Shown here: piece by piece, positions 24,901-37,383 of the stretch
How positions within the stretch are numbered: position 1 is the first letter of the stretch
Layout of the letters: each line of letters begins with the position of its first letter
Source of the DNA: Syncephalis fuscata
Taxonomy: Eukaryota; Zoopagomycota; Zoopagomycetes; Zoopagales; Piptocephalidaceae
DNA length: 64,000 bases
Assembly (NCBI GenBank): GCA_025786725.1
Contig: JAHLTZ010000015.1
Coordinates: 434,001-498,000 of the forward strand
Reading direction: 5' to 3'
Notes under the pieces: generated by a model
Databases searched by the model: none
What the model saw: only the letters and a program-made list of their open reading frames with translations
Told to the model about the DNA's origin: nothing
Made by a program: the position numbers and the translations under genes

Positions 24901-26490
24901 GTGAACGACATCGCTCACATAACACGGCATTATCTCCCCACATTTGACCGTCAATACCATTGCCTTTGGTTAGTGATTCAATCTCTAAATATTCACCACA
25001 GGAAAAGCAAACAAGTTTTGGTGTAGACGGCACCGTTTCCATTCGACCAGAATACGATAATCTACCAGGTGATGTCATAAAATCTGTAGGTGGTGGCAGT
25101 GGTGGCGGATAACGTGAAATAACCGGTGATGTCATTACACTTTTAGATGAATATGGATAATTAGAACGAGGTCGAGTAGCAAATCGCTGTGACCTCTCTG
25201 CGCTAGCTGCTGGATCTAATGACCAGCCTGGTGAACGACATCGCGGACAATATGCTAATCGCTCAATATCTTCACGTGATGGAATCCATGAACATGTCGT
25301 ACAACGAACACCGACATCTAGCCATAAATCTTGACAGTTCTGACATAATAATGATGGTTCAAATAGCTCTTGGCTGCTTATCTGTGTACCTAGCATACCG
25401 CAGCAAATGCAGTGTTCAGGCAATGAACAAGTGGCTTTAGATGGTCGTGTAGGCAGCCATGTACTGCTATCTGCTTCAGGTGGTACAGGTGAATTGGAAT
25501 AGTAGCCTTGTTGTCTTTCTTGTACATAACTGCCACTTAATCGTAAATCATTTCTAGTAGGTTCACTTCTTGTTGATGATGGTGGATAATAGTTGGAACT
25601 GTGACGTGAAGAGCTGCCGTTGTTATATGAATAGTGTGCTTGTGAATAAGATCGTGTATATCGTGATGACCAAGATGGATCATGGCTGTGGCTGCCTTCA
25701 CCATTAGGTATTCGTTCAGCTACGTCATTATTCAGTCGTGATACGTCATGGCTTTGCAGTTTAACTGGCACTGGTGGATAATAAGATTGATTATATGTAC
25801 TTTCTGGCGATCGATCATGTATTGCTGTTGTTTCAGCTCTTGGTGTTGCAGAATATGGCGAATAAATGTTTCGTTGTTCTCGCGATAGATTTGGACTCAA
25901 TATAGATTTATTTGGCGTATTTTTGCGCCCACCATCTAAATAGCTGGGATACGATTGTGCTGGAGATGGTTCGACTAATGCTGTCGTTACTGTTTCATTT
26001 TCTCTAACTGGTATGGCAGAAGAGCCTGTATACCGATCAGGTCTATTAGAATTACGTGGAGAAATATTAACATGTTGGTTTTCAAGGCGATTGCCATGAT
26101 CAGCTAGTGGCGCTAAAGTATCATTGAGCGCTGAAGACAATGAGGCTAGTGGCATACTACCATATGACGCCGACGCTATTTCCCTATACTGCTGCTGCTG
26201 AGAAGAAGTAGAAGGAGTATATTGATTATGGTTCATTGAAACATCTGAAGCATTATATGCGCGTTGATCAATATCCATTCGTTGATCAATATTTGGCGAT
26301 CTTATATTGGCTAACATTTGTATTGTCAGTCACAATTCAACATGTTAACACAATACTTACAGTTATCCATAGGTTGTTGTTTTGAAATGTTAGTTGAATA
26401 CTGAGGCTTATAGAGCTCTTTTTTCTTTGGGCTGCCGTTGATAGATAGCTGCGGAAATACATTGGGTGTGTTATGCATTGAAGACTCCAT
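21963..26490 (-). CDS. AT-hook protein with four 8-Cys zinc modules
   Basis: Three exons (26490-about 26362, about 26311-22610, about 22566-21963) give roughly 1480 residues. Exon 1 begins MESSMHNTPN; the joins MDN-SNIRSP and GK-DTQSG keep frame. Four modules at about 25412-25220, 25014-24793, 23480-23296 and 22533-22345 share C-x2-C-x16-26-C-x2-C-x10-C-x2-C-x13-15-C-x2-C-x4-W, with (Y/W)(I/V)P after the third pair. The first half of each recalls a GATA finger (C-x2-C-x16-18-C-x2-C in most copies). AT-hook-like 'KRGRPRAKNGG', 'RRGRPS', 'KRGRKPG' and 'PRGRKP' suggest DNA binding. A Glu/Asp run (coded by 24040-24260) and Ser/Tyr/Pro-rich N-terminus are disordered. Nuclear chromatin role is inferred; no named orthologue recognised. 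Confidence 0.75.
24154..24262. repeat. (TTC/TCC)n coding microsatellite
   Basis: Triplet repeats encode a run of about thirty Glu/Asp residues in the AT-hook protein on the minus strand. The long Ser- and Leu-rich frames on the plus strand are only its shadow. Confidence 0.9.
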
Positions 26491-28860
26491 TATAGCTTGT
26501 CAATGTCAAATAAAAGGACCTCAGCAAAGCTGAACTGGCTGCACTATGTGCACCTAATGCTGATTGCTTTCCAGACCAATAATAAAGGATTTGCTAATAA
26601 TTGATGCAGTGTCTCTAATGGATAAATAAAAATAGTTAGTAGTGATTAAATAAAATAAGCCATTATAATATAGGGTATAAGTAAATGCTTAGTATAGCAT
26701 CTTTTTTGTATCGTAATTGCTAGATTGACAATTTACATACTGAAAATAATCAGTCTGGCATTAATGCCACCAGCAATTAAATAACATCAGCAATAGATAT
26801 TGGATATAAAGCAAACGCGCACAAATATCATAATGGCATGGCATTTCAACAAAGGTAAGGTAAAGCAAACGTGTTCTATATTACCTTTGGAAATAAAGTA
26901 TGAATGCACAAAGAGCGTTGCGTTTAAAGAATGTTAGCCGTGGCGTAGAATCCGTTAGACGATCAGTGAAAAGATGTTCTAAAGAGTTACAGTTGTAGTA
27001 AAGCTTATTAGTATGAAGCAAGTAAACCGGTAGTTTGCAGACTACTGGAAATTGCGTAACAAACAAGAGTACAAGCTGCCTAGCTAATCAAAGAAAATAG
27101 CCATAAAGCATGCGCAAGTTCAAGTAAATGGAATTAACGACTATTATCGTTCGGCTTTTATAAAAGCAATATTCTAGTAGGAATAGTAGGCAATGCAGTC
27201 GTTACATCGGCCAAAAAGAAATTGGCACAGAGAAACAAATGGCTATTTAACCACCCATGCAGCTAGAAAAGGGCACTCTATGCTTTGTTTGATACAAGTA
27301 CAAAACAAGCCGAAAAGTTATGGTAAAGTACGAACAAACGACTGTTCACCGCAATAGTATGAGCCGCACCTACCAAATACAAAGCATAACGCTTTATCCA
27401 CGCAGAAAAAAGACAAACAAACGGTCACCAATTGGCCGGAGGTATTGGTACTGCAAAAGAAAAAGGCTTAAGCCAAGAAGATAAAATGAAGTGGAGAAGA
27501 CTAAGTAGTAAAAGTTCAAAAGGGATAAAACGATGAGAGGTGTGGTGTTAAGATGGGAAAAGGGGAGCAAGTTGCAACAGTACAAATATTTGTATACCCC
27601 AAGACTTGTCAATGGTCAAGGATAAGCACAATAAGCGATACAAAGCTATCAATAAGGTCTCGAGACTAATATCTGTAAATACTAATAGCAAATAGCTTCT
27701 GTAAATTGTATCAAATAAGCTATTTCTAGAATATATCAAACTTTATGGCAATAAAACTTGCACGAGATTACATCTGCCAAGGATTGAATGGTGATTTCCA
27801 ATGGAAGCCACGCGGGTATCCAAAGCGCCAATACATTGTAATGGCAAAGTCATATCTCATTGTTTAATTTATGGACAGTAATAACAATGCAATTGCGTAA
27901 ATATTTCATCATTTAAACTTGTACTTTTTTACTTTTTAAATATGCTAAAAATACATTAAATGAAGCTATACTAACAATGCAATACTAAGAATTTAATAGC
28001 TTATAAACAATTAAATTAACTAATTAATTGTTCTAGTTTATTAATAAAATAAACAAGTTGCCATTTTAATTTGTTTGATCGAATAATTACATATGTTAGA
28101 ATGTGTTCATTAATCAATTATAAAATTACGTATTTTTACGATACATAATATATTAAATTTTATTTATAATAATGAGTATTTATAATCTAATTATTGTAAT
28201 TTTATTAATAAAGTTAAGCAAACTAATAATTGCGTAAACGTGTTTTTAATATAAAAGTACAATATTTATTTGTTTATTATTTATTATGTTAGCTTTTTAG
28301 CTGTGTTAGACTATATTTAAAACGGTTTATAATGCATTATTTTACTCATTATTTAATAGATTGCTTAATAGCTGATAGATAAAAGTACAGCTCATTAACA
28401 GCTGCTAATATTGACATAAAAATAAAATAAAATAAAAGTTAATTTGCGTAATTTAGATTGTTAATAGAATAAACGTAAAAAAAACAGTTTATATTGTACA
28501 TATTAATTAAACGGATAGTTAATATCCTTTACAGCTATTGTAATTAAAAACTATATTAACTTATTATTTAGATTTCAATAAAAATATTTTTAGTTGATAT
28601 ACATCGTGTATTGACAAGTAAATTTAAATAGATAAATAAAATAAAAGTTAATAGCAATTTATTAAATAATTATGGTTTTGTGCTACAATTATGCTGTATA
28701 TATCCAAATATGTATATTTATTATTGTACTAATAAAATGTATCGCCCAACCATTCAGTACGTTTTCTAAACTCCATCGAGTATACGACAAAGCTGGTGTT
28801 AACCAGCCATCGTCTCGACAAGAAATAGCACTGGATAAGCTACACTATTGCACTGAAACC
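26491..28860. other. Long intergenic region, no gene seen
   Basis: The first 1.2 kb is mixed-composition and may contain an extended promoter or 5' leader of the AT-hook gene. 27.9-28.67 kb is extremely AT-rich. No protein family recognised in six frames. Confidence 0.5.
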
Positions 28861-29160
28861 AGCACAAAAATGCATTCCGACGGATAGCAGAAAAGCGGGT
28901 AGTAGACACCAACATGCCGATAAGCAAAACGCTTGGCCAGCACGGCGTCCACAGCCCTGGCTGCTCTACTCTAGCACACCATTGACTCAAGCCTGAGCAA
29001 TATCCGGCGCGATTGCCGGAGGAAAAAGGCGCGCCAAACATTAGATGCTTGACGTATTATCACCATTGTTCCGGTCTCACAACTGCATACAATACAGACA
29101 TGATCTCAAACAACAATAAAGGTGCGCTTCTTTCCGCGCAAAGGGATCTAAGGTGAAGTG
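28861..29160. other. GC-rich island, possible structured RNA
   Basis: Sits in otherwise very AT-rich spacer. Contains a perfect 6-bp hairpin (TCCGGC at 29003-29008 with GCCGGA at 29015-29020, loop GCGATT), the palindrome GGCGCGCC near 29028, and GCCAG..CTGGC pairing around 28936-28961. No match to tRNA, spliceosomal, SRP or RNase P landmarks could be asserted. It could equally be a promoter/CpG-like island or a gene relic. Confidence 0.25.
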
Positions 29161-30553
29161 TGCATAGAGAAGAAGAAAAGAAAAAGAAAAAAGAGATTTT
29201 TTTCTTTTCAATAAGATGCCATAATGACAGCGCAGAATGTGTGCTACACAGGGGCAGCAGTTTTTTGGGGGTTTGTCTATAGTTACTTAGCTGCATCACG
29301 TGTGTCATGTTGCGTTATGAGCAGTGAAGAGAATTTGCTCCAATGTAATTACACGCTCAACTTGATACTATTTTATTTATTTTTCCTTTACACTAAAAAT
29401 ATAACTGTAATTTATAAATATGCCGAATCGTTGTATCCAGGCTATAGCATAGTAGTAAAATAGGTCAATCTAAAAATAAAGAACCCATTTATTCATGTGA
29501 ATAATCTATTTTTTACATATCTTATTAGCATTGTAATACTTTTCCTGCCATATACAACGACTTTGAACACAATTTAGTACATGGTAAAGTCTAGGAAAAT
29601 ACGCTTTAACTTATATGTAACTATATGGACATGTTTTAATATAGTAAAAAGCAATAAAATTCTCATCAACAGCTTATATTTTCCTCTATGTATTTAATAT
29701 TAATTATAGTTAATATTAAATTTTATCATCTAAGTCGGTGATGTCTAGACAATAAAATTTGTGCCTTTAGCTACTTTAAATTCATTTCAAAATAATGTAA
29801 ATTAATGCACCAGCCTTTAATTTATAAAATAAAATAATTTAATTAATGTTATAACTTTAATATTATTTATTATTCTCAAATTGATTACTATATATTTTAA
29901 CATTTATATTAATAATGCTACTATTTCTATACCATCTATATATTCACCAAAGCAAAGCAATAATAATAAACATAAAATAAGTCATTGTAAAATTCCGATA
30001 GAGCTATATTTTTAAATAATATTCTAGTAATAGCTCACTACAATTGCTATAATGAATAAATAAACATTTATAAATAGTAATTAGTATAAAACATTACTAA
30101 TTATCTGCTAGATAGTCTATTTTAAAACAAAACGTTTTTATGATGTATTATTTAATCATTTGGCTATTAATTTATTATAATAAATATGCAAATTTTACCT
30201 TACAAATTCATGATAAAGCGCTTGTCTTAATTGTTTACAATTAATAATAAATAACTAGCACCATCAATGCTATTGATATATTACAGTCATTTTTCTAATT
30301 TGTTTGCTTTCGGATTTAAGCTAAATACCATTAACTAGACGTCAGCTACTAAGAATCAAAAGTCAAATAAGTTCTTATGTTACTTGGTGCCTATTTACTG
30401 TTGCATCACGTGATGAGTGCTGACAGGGGTAGCTATCGTGTATCATTTGGACCAGCAACAGAAATGGGGTAGTTGTACGCTGCCCCACACCTGGATTATC
30501 TTAAACACACGTTCACGCTTGCGTTGAATAACTAATATTGCTCTTTATTTACA
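29161..30553. other. Intergenic, no gene seen
   Basis: Begins with a purine-rich A/G tract (29164-29200) and continues as AT-rich spacer up to the KH gene. No coding signal. Confidence 0.5.
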
Positions 30554-30598
30554 TTGTTGTTTCATAGGGCCGCTGCTATCCTTACTACTGCTACTATC

Positions 30599-33014
30599 AT
30601 GTCTGCTCCTACTGAACACGAACAACAGCCACCGGTCTCACCGGAAAACAACGCTACAACATCCCAAGAGGGAGACGAGAAACTTGACATGAAAACCGCT
30701 GTCTCACCAGTTGATTCTACGGCACAATCCAATGCCGATAAAACTATCGATAAGACCACCGAAAATAAAGAACAGGATCTCGCTAGCGATAGCGTAGATA
30801 ACGAGAATAGACAAGCAAATGGTGCTAGCCAAACAGCGGACGACACTATACAGCCAAAAGCTGACTTTAGCGGCGCTCTTGCGCGCGCAAAAGCTGTTGC
30901 CGCTTTAATGACCACACACACTACTGAGGATTCGTGTAGGTACCAGAATGGACGAACAACTAGAACCCAATAGCATATGCACTAACCTGAACTGCTATAT
31001 AGCTCAAGAAGGCGAATCGGCACAAGGCATCAAACGTGGATATGACGATATTGAAAACGGAAGCCACACAGTGTCTGGAAACAAGCGTGAAAACAATAAT
31101 AGAGAACGTGAAACAAAACGTGGCGCTTTTGACGATCGTAATGGTAACCTAATTAGTAATACCAGTTACGCTGTAATATATTTACTAAGTATACTATTTG
31201 TGTAGAAACAGCATCAAAGAAATCAACACAATCAACTGCAAAAGGTGGTAAAAATAATGAAACACCACAAAAGAATAATAATGGGCAATGCCAACAAATC
31301 AATAGTCCTGCTACTACAAATACAGTTCCCACTACTACTACTACTACTACTTTGCAAAGTACAGACACATTAAATCAGACAACGACAAAAGAATTTCTTG
31401 TGCCGCATTCAATGGCTGGTCTAGTTATCGGTCGAGGCGGTGAGAATCTAAAGCGCATAGAACAACAAACACAAACACGAGTTCAGTTTACCCAAGGTAA
31501 GAATATATATATATATGAAATGGCGAGTTATATTGGCAGAATAGCTATAAATACTAATGGCTATAATAGATCCGCCCGATGCTCAAGGCATGCGACGTGT
31601 TACGGCAGCTGGCTCGTTGGAGGGCGTCGATCGAGCCTATCAATTGATTTTAGCATTATTAGAAGAGCCACATTCGGGACAACCGGCCGGCAGTACATTT
31701 GTCCAGACAGGTCAAAATTCAGAGATAATTCTGGTGCCTAATGAACGCGTGGGTCTATTGATTGGACGTGGTGGTGAAACTATACGAGAAATTCAGCGAC
31801 GCGGCAATGTCCGTGTTAATGTTACGCCCGATTCTCAAACGGCCAATGGACAGGCCGAACGACCTGTACAAATTATCGGTGATGCACAAGGTGTGCAAAC
31901 AGCACGCTCGCTTATTCAGGAAATTATTGAGGGCACTAGCTCATTGGTAGGTTTAATTGATTTTAATTAAAATTGCCACTAAATTATTGTTATAATAATA
32001 TTTAGATTGCTGGCAATACAGCAGCTCCCTTCGCTGTTCAGCCTACACCCAGTGTAATTGTTCAAGGTCCGGGCGGAACGGTAACAGAAACAATTGAAGT
32101 AACACACGACTCTATCGGCGGAATTATTGGACGAGGTAGGCATTTTGCACACTAGTAATACCAGTATACTTAATACAGTACACTATAGGTGGAGAAACGG
32201 TAAAGTATCTACAGCAGCTATCAGGAGCACGCATTCAAGTGGAACCAAACGCCAATGGTAGTAATCCTATGCGAAAAGTCCACATTTCAGGTAGATCTAA
32301 ATATCAGCATTACATTACAACTAGGTTGCTAATCCATTGGGATAGGGACACAGGATGCTGTTGCGCGTGCGCGTGGGATGATTGACGAACAGGTGTCAGC
32401 ACGTAATGTCGGTAACTATTGCGATTAATGCGCGGTGTGATGTTGATGTTTTGTTTGCTATATTTATGTGCGCCCGGATTATACTGTTATACGCGGCTGC
32501 TATTGTTTTTGTGTTGACTATGCATGTGTTGTACCATTACATGATAATATGTTGTTTGTGCGTCTATAACTGCTCAATATGGATTATTACATTATAACAG
32601 CGAGGCGTGCCGGGCCGTTACGATCCACGTGCACAGTAAGTGGTTTATTATACAGTGTACTAAATGGTATGCTAAACAACTTGATTAGGGATCTTAGCGG
32701 ATATAATCGTAATTACTTTAATGCTTATGCCCAGGCTTATGGTAATTATTACGCTGGTTTTGTTGCAATTTACTAATTATGTTTACGCGTAAAGCCTATG
32801 GGCAACAAGGCCAGATAGATTATAGTGCGTATTACGCACAATACGGCCAACAGTACGCCGATTATTATGCACAGTACTATAGCCAGCAAGCACAACAGGC
32901 GCAACAGGCGCAACAACAAAGTAAGACGACAATAAATACTCATCGTAGGCTGAATGTTTAATCTATTATCTAGGTGCTGACCATCAAACGTCTGGCACTT
33001 CGCCTAATCAGTAG
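30599..33014 (+). CDS. Three-KH RNA/ssDNA-binding protein, FUBP/KSRP-like
   Basis: Exons encode an acidic, Asn/Gln-rich N-terminus (MSAPTEHEQQ...), a basic segment ('KRENNNRERETKRGAF'), and three KH domains. Each has the GxxG loop: 'MAGLVIGRGGENLKRI' (about 31410-31470), 'RVGLLIGRGGETIREI' (about 31745-31795) and 'IGGIIGRGGETVKYL' (split by an intron near 32140-32190). The C-terminus is Tyr/Gln-rich ('YSAYYAQYGQQYADYY'), as in far-upstream-element binding proteins, ending SGTSPNQ at TAG 33012. The family binds U-rich RNA or single-stranded DNA to control transcription, mRNA stability or splicing. The start at 30599 was preferred to the in-frame ATG at 30554 because the latter's leader looks untranslated. 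Small exons in 32400-33000 are only approximately placed. Confidence 0.82.
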
Positions 33015-33290
33015 AAGCGTCTAAATGATGTCCAATTCTATTCTATTATTTCATTATTTGGACAATGACAATTCAAACTGATAGGCAGTGGTTGCAATCT
33101 TTGCATTTTCTCAATCGCACATTTTGTTACTAATCCATACTACTTTATGCTCTATGGTAATAGCAAGAATGCAGCTTACTAACATGAATCATTGGCTATA
33201 GCTGAGACTGCATTTTATTGTGAATGAGGGTGGGCGTAAATAAACAAAATAAACACTTTTATTTATCTTTTTCTGTTACATTCTTTGGCC

Positions 33291-34365
33291 ATGACAACCA
33301 CACTGCCCTTGGCAGAATCATTGGTTAAAATAGCGAATGAGGTAGAATTAAGTAGTAGATTGCAATTGTAAAGTATAACATTTGTATTTATTAATAGTCG
33401 GCGCAACCGGCACCATGGTTATGTCCAGCGAGAATAGTCAAAACTCGTAAAAAGCAAGTAAATGATTATATATATATATTTGATTTAACATATATTAGTC
33501 AAATAGCCGTTTATTCAATCAAAGCAGATCAATTGAGAGATGTAGAAAAGAAATGGATTTACCAATTAGTAGAGAAAAATATGCGTGCTATGTAAAATAA
33601 ATATAATAAAGTGTAATAAACCAAGCACTTGCTAATTGTTGTTTAGATATACAACAGCAAGCTGGGACTGGGACAAGGAGGAGAAACGTGCCGAGCTATT
33701 TCATAAAGATTCACGCTTTATTATTGCTCAATCGAATTCATCGGATGATTCATTAAAGCCAGTAGATAATGAGCAATTTAACAAAGTGATCCGACAATGG
33801 CTTGCTTTTGCAATGTTTCGATTTGACACCGAGGAACAAATGGCCTCGGATGATATGATTCCGGTACTTTACTGGTCAGTAGCTATTCGTATCTAGAGAG
33901 AGAGAAAGAGAGAGAGAGGGGGGGGGAGGAAAAGAGAGTAGCCGAGACAAATAGATACGCCAAGACATACTTAATGATAATAGCTATGAGTTACAGGTAG
34001 ATTGTTCGGCTCAGGGACAAGGCATTGGCCGTATTCTAATGCAAGAAATGGACAAAATAGCCGCCCATTGGCATATGACTAAGATCATGCTTACTTTAAT
34101 AAAAAGTAAGTAAATTCATTATAAAATGTAATTTACTAATAATGATTAGTTAATACACCAGCAAAACTGTTTTATCAACAATTGGGGTAAGCCATATGAA
34201 ATGATCCAATTGCCTGGATACTCAATCAAGCGATCGTATAGATTCACTATAGATGAAATATCGCCAGAGAATATACTGCCTATGTATCGTGTAAAGCGTA
34301 TTTCATATCAAATACTTAGCAAATGCCCAGACACTAATACCGACCGTACTTTGATAGCTGAATAA
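33291..34365 (+). CDS. NAA40: N-alpha-acetyltransferase 40 (NatD), histone H4/H2A
   Basis: Transfers acetyl to the N-terminal Ser of histones H4 and H2A. About seven exons give a GNAT protein with the NAA40-specific helix 'LRDVEKKWIYQLVEKNMRAM', then 'WDWDKEEKRAEL', 'RFIIAQ', 'AFAMFRFDTEE', 'PVLYCYELQVD', the acetyl-CoA loop 'QGQGIGRILMQEM', 'HWHMTKIMLTLIKTKLFYQQLGF' and 'ISYQILSKC', all in family order. The intron at 33454-33498 needs a GC donor (GCAAGT) to keep the helix in frame. The next-to-last intron begins at GTAAGC after 'QQLG'. The start is MTTTLPLAESL. Exon 1 is short and its donor (GTAGAA) is less certain. Confidence 0.88.
33897..33938. repeat. (GA)n/(G)n microsatellite in NAA40 intron
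   Basis: A run of GA dinucleotides interrupted by an eight-G stretch lies in the intron after the 'IPVLY' exon. Length variation here would not alter the protein. Confidence 0.9.
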
Positions 34366-34604
34366 ACTTGTATTGCTTCACAACCATTGCACTATGACAT
34401 CCAAGACCATAAATCTAATAAAAACCATGCAATAATACGCAGTTATACCTGAAATAACCACTTGATCATTTGCTCAATAGCATAGTACCTTTTCTTTCTT
34501 GCAAACATTCTTATTGCTTCTTTTGTGTCAAGGCTGGTCCTGGCAATTTTAACTTTTAAATCAAAAACAATAATAGCAATAGCAACAACATAGCAACAAC
34601 TATA

Positions 34605-35643
34605 ATGCAGTCGATACTCTTTTGTGTTTTAAGTCTTATTTACCTTACTAACGCCCAAACATTACCCATTAATAGTAATGGTGGTGATGATAAAGTGCTA
34701 CACGTGCCGCGCCATCTAATCCATCAAACCTACAACCACAAAATCCCCTATGGGCAGTACAGCCAGCAAATAAGCCACCAGCTTTACCGGAACCAGTACC
34801 TGTGAACAATTACAATTCTGAACAACCAGTTGCTGGTACATCACCCGATAAGGCATCGCTAATACCGCCCAATGTACCTAGTTCTAATGTTCCATTAGTA
34901 CCAAATTATAAAGATCCAACGTTCGGCTTAGTGCCATCCAATCCTAATCATTTAGATAATGGCAAAACCGGCCATTCATGTAATATATCGAATGCACCTC
35001 ACTTTAGTAATCTATTCCTACAACCAACGCCCAATGCTCAATTCCAAAGCCAACCAGTACTAGTTGATGGACAATTACAGCTTACTAATTGTCAATTAAT
35101 TGTACGTGGTTTATCGATTCATCCACCCATTGATGGACTGTAAGTGCAATATTAATATTTCTATTAACCATTTAATTTTGATATTCTATATTATTTAGTT
35201 ATTGGTATGTGGCAAAAGCTGATCCTTTCAGCTATGATGCAAGTTCTTTAGGTTATGTGCCAGGCCAAGCACCAAATACAAATACTGGATTTCAACGCTT
35301 GTCTGAACGTCCGATACTACCAACTACATTTGCTCAAAAGCCTCCCAGTGCTGAACCTTTGCCTTCCTCGTCAGGAATGATATCTGATTTAAGCGATGGC
35401 CACCTAGCTGATGATAGTCTTAATAGCTATCCAATAGGCGATGGTATTAATATGTCTGAAGTTAATTATATTGTTCTTTATTCGGAAACACAGCGTATGG
35501 TGCTGGGTGCTGCTCACATTATGAAAGATATGGGACAAGCAGCTATTTCAGCGAGCAGTCATTTAATGGCATTCTCAACAAGCAATTCAAACATTATTAC
35601 TAGTGGATTTATTGCATCGGTTCTCTACCACTATATTGTATAA
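34605..35643 (+). CDS. Secreted, probably cell-surface protein; DM13-like?
   Basis: Begins with a clear signal peptide (MQSILFCVLSLIYLTNA, cleavage near residue 17-18). A Pro/Asn-rich linker follows, then a predicted beta-rich segment ('GQLQLTNCQLIVRGLSI', 'YWYVAKADPF', 'GYVPGQAP', 'VNYIVLYSETQRMVLGAAHI') whose pattern recalls the DM13/DOMON-like fold of extracellular proteins. The C-terminus is Ser-rich then hydrophobic (ITSGFIASVLYHYIV), compatible with a GPI-anchor signal. One intron lies near 35142-35200. A frame change is needed near 34694-34766: a 73-nt intron with donor GTGCTA and acceptor ACAG joins GDDK to PANKPPALPEP in frame, but its donor is weak; a one-base deletion is the alternative. 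Confidence 0.6.
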
Positions 35644-35836
35644 ACTAGTTTGATCTTTTTATTGTGTACCGTATAGTAGAAAGACTACCATGAACAAGTT
35701 ATAAAGTGATAAATAACATGAGATTTAATATTATTGTAACTACAATAGTAATAACAATATAACACTTTCACTTAATTACAGTTATCTATTCTATCTTTCT
35801 TTTCTTTTTCACCTGTTGCGCTCTGGCTGTGAGACG

Positions 35837-37334
35837 ATGTTTGCTCGCGGTTATAAGGTTGCGTCGACAGCGGCCCACACGACCCGTCGCGGTCTTTTTG
35901 GCTCAAATGGCACCTGGACAAGCCAGAGCCGTGCCTATACCAGTGAATCCAGTAGTGCGACGCGCCGAGTACTGCGTCCAGTCTATGTGGCCGGTCTAAC
36001 CGCATTTGCCGTTGGATTCACGCTATATAGTTTTGATTCGCGTGCCCGTGTCCATCGCTATGTAATCACACCGCTTATGCGTTATTTCCTCGATGGAGAA
36101 CAGGCGCATCAATGGGCAGTTGAAGCGGCAAAACGAGGTATAGTCCCGCGCGACTGGACACACGACGACGACGTACTTCGAGTAACGGTAAGTTGCAAAT
36201 AGTTCAGCAGTGACTGCAATATCTAATAAGCCAACTGTTACTTATGTCATTACGTATTATAGATCTGGGGTAAAGAACTGTCGAATCCAGTTGGTTTGGC
36301 TGCAGGCTTTGACAAAAACGCCGAGTGTATCGATAGCATGTTTAATCTCGGTTTCGGCACAGTGGAAATAGGTTCAGTGACGCCAAAGCCACAGCCCGGC
36401 AATCCAAAGCCACGCGTATTTCGTCTAACTGAAGATGACGCAATCATTAATCGATACGGCTTCAACTCGCAAGGTCATGAAGCAGTACTGGAGCATTTAC
36501 GGCAGCGAAAGCGTAAACATCGTGCTTATGGCAACATTGATATCGATAAATCATTTTACAATGGTCGTTTATTAGGTATTAATCTTGGTAAAAATAAATC
36601 ATCACTGGAAAGTTCCGGCGATGATTTTGTTCTTGGCGTGCAACAACTCGGCCATATGGCTGATTATTTAGTCGTTAATGTATCATCACCAAATACACCA
36701 GGATTACGTGGTATGCAGCGTAAAAATATTCTCTTTAATTTACTTCAAGAGGTAAACACCAATCACATAGATAATTACACGTTTAATTAGCTAATTCTAT
36801 TGTAGGTTAAACAAGCTCGCGATGCTTTGCCAGAACCACGTCCACCACTACTAGTTAAAATTGCACCTGATCTTTCAGATGGTGAACTACAAGATGTGGC
36901 GGCAGTAGTACATGATTGTAAGCTTGATGGTATTATCGTGGCTAATACAACTATTCAACGACCAGCTACACTTAAAAGCGGCAAGTGCCACACTAGTCTA
37001 TTTTATAGCAACTAATAAATTATTTGTAGATCCAGTAGTAGTACGTGAAACAGGTGGTCTAAGTGGTCCTCCCGTACGTCCTATGACACTTCACTGCTTA
37101 AAACAAATGTACCGTCTTACTGGCGGTACTGTGCCAATTATTGCCTGTGGCGGTGTTCAAAGCGGTAAAGATGCTTTAGAATATGCACGGGCTGGCGCTA
37201 CAACCATTCAATTATACACTGGCATGATCTACGAAGGACCAGGCATTGTAAGACGCATTAAAGATGAAATTGTTCAAGAACTTAATGGACGACGCTGGGT
37301 CGATGTGATTGGAGAGGATGTGAAGCAAATTTAA
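35837..37334 (+). CDS. URA9: Dihydroorotate dehydrogenase, mitochondrial class 2
   Basis: Oxidises dihydroorotate to orotate with ubiquinone, step four of pyrimidine synthesis, in the inner mitochondrial membrane. The N-terminus is a presequence plus one transmembrane helix ('[18 protein letters not shown]'), the mark of class 2 enzymes. Then follow '[14 protein letters not shown]', '[21 protein letters not shown]', '[10 protein letters not shown]', 'GINLGKNK', '[15 protein letters not shown]' (catalytic Ser loop), '[11 protein letters not shown]', 'IVANTT', 'ETGGLSGPP', '[21 protein letters not shown]' and '[12 protein letters not shown]', covering FMN and substrate sites. There are four exons. 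The last intron (36981-37029, 49 nt) has a GC donor; the GT alternative breaks frame. Fungi of the yeast type may use a cytosolic class 1 enzyme instead; this is not one. Confidence 0.95.
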
Positions 37335-37383
37335 TATCATATAAAGAATGTTCTCGCTTGCTTTCTTGTTAGCAGTAGCAATA

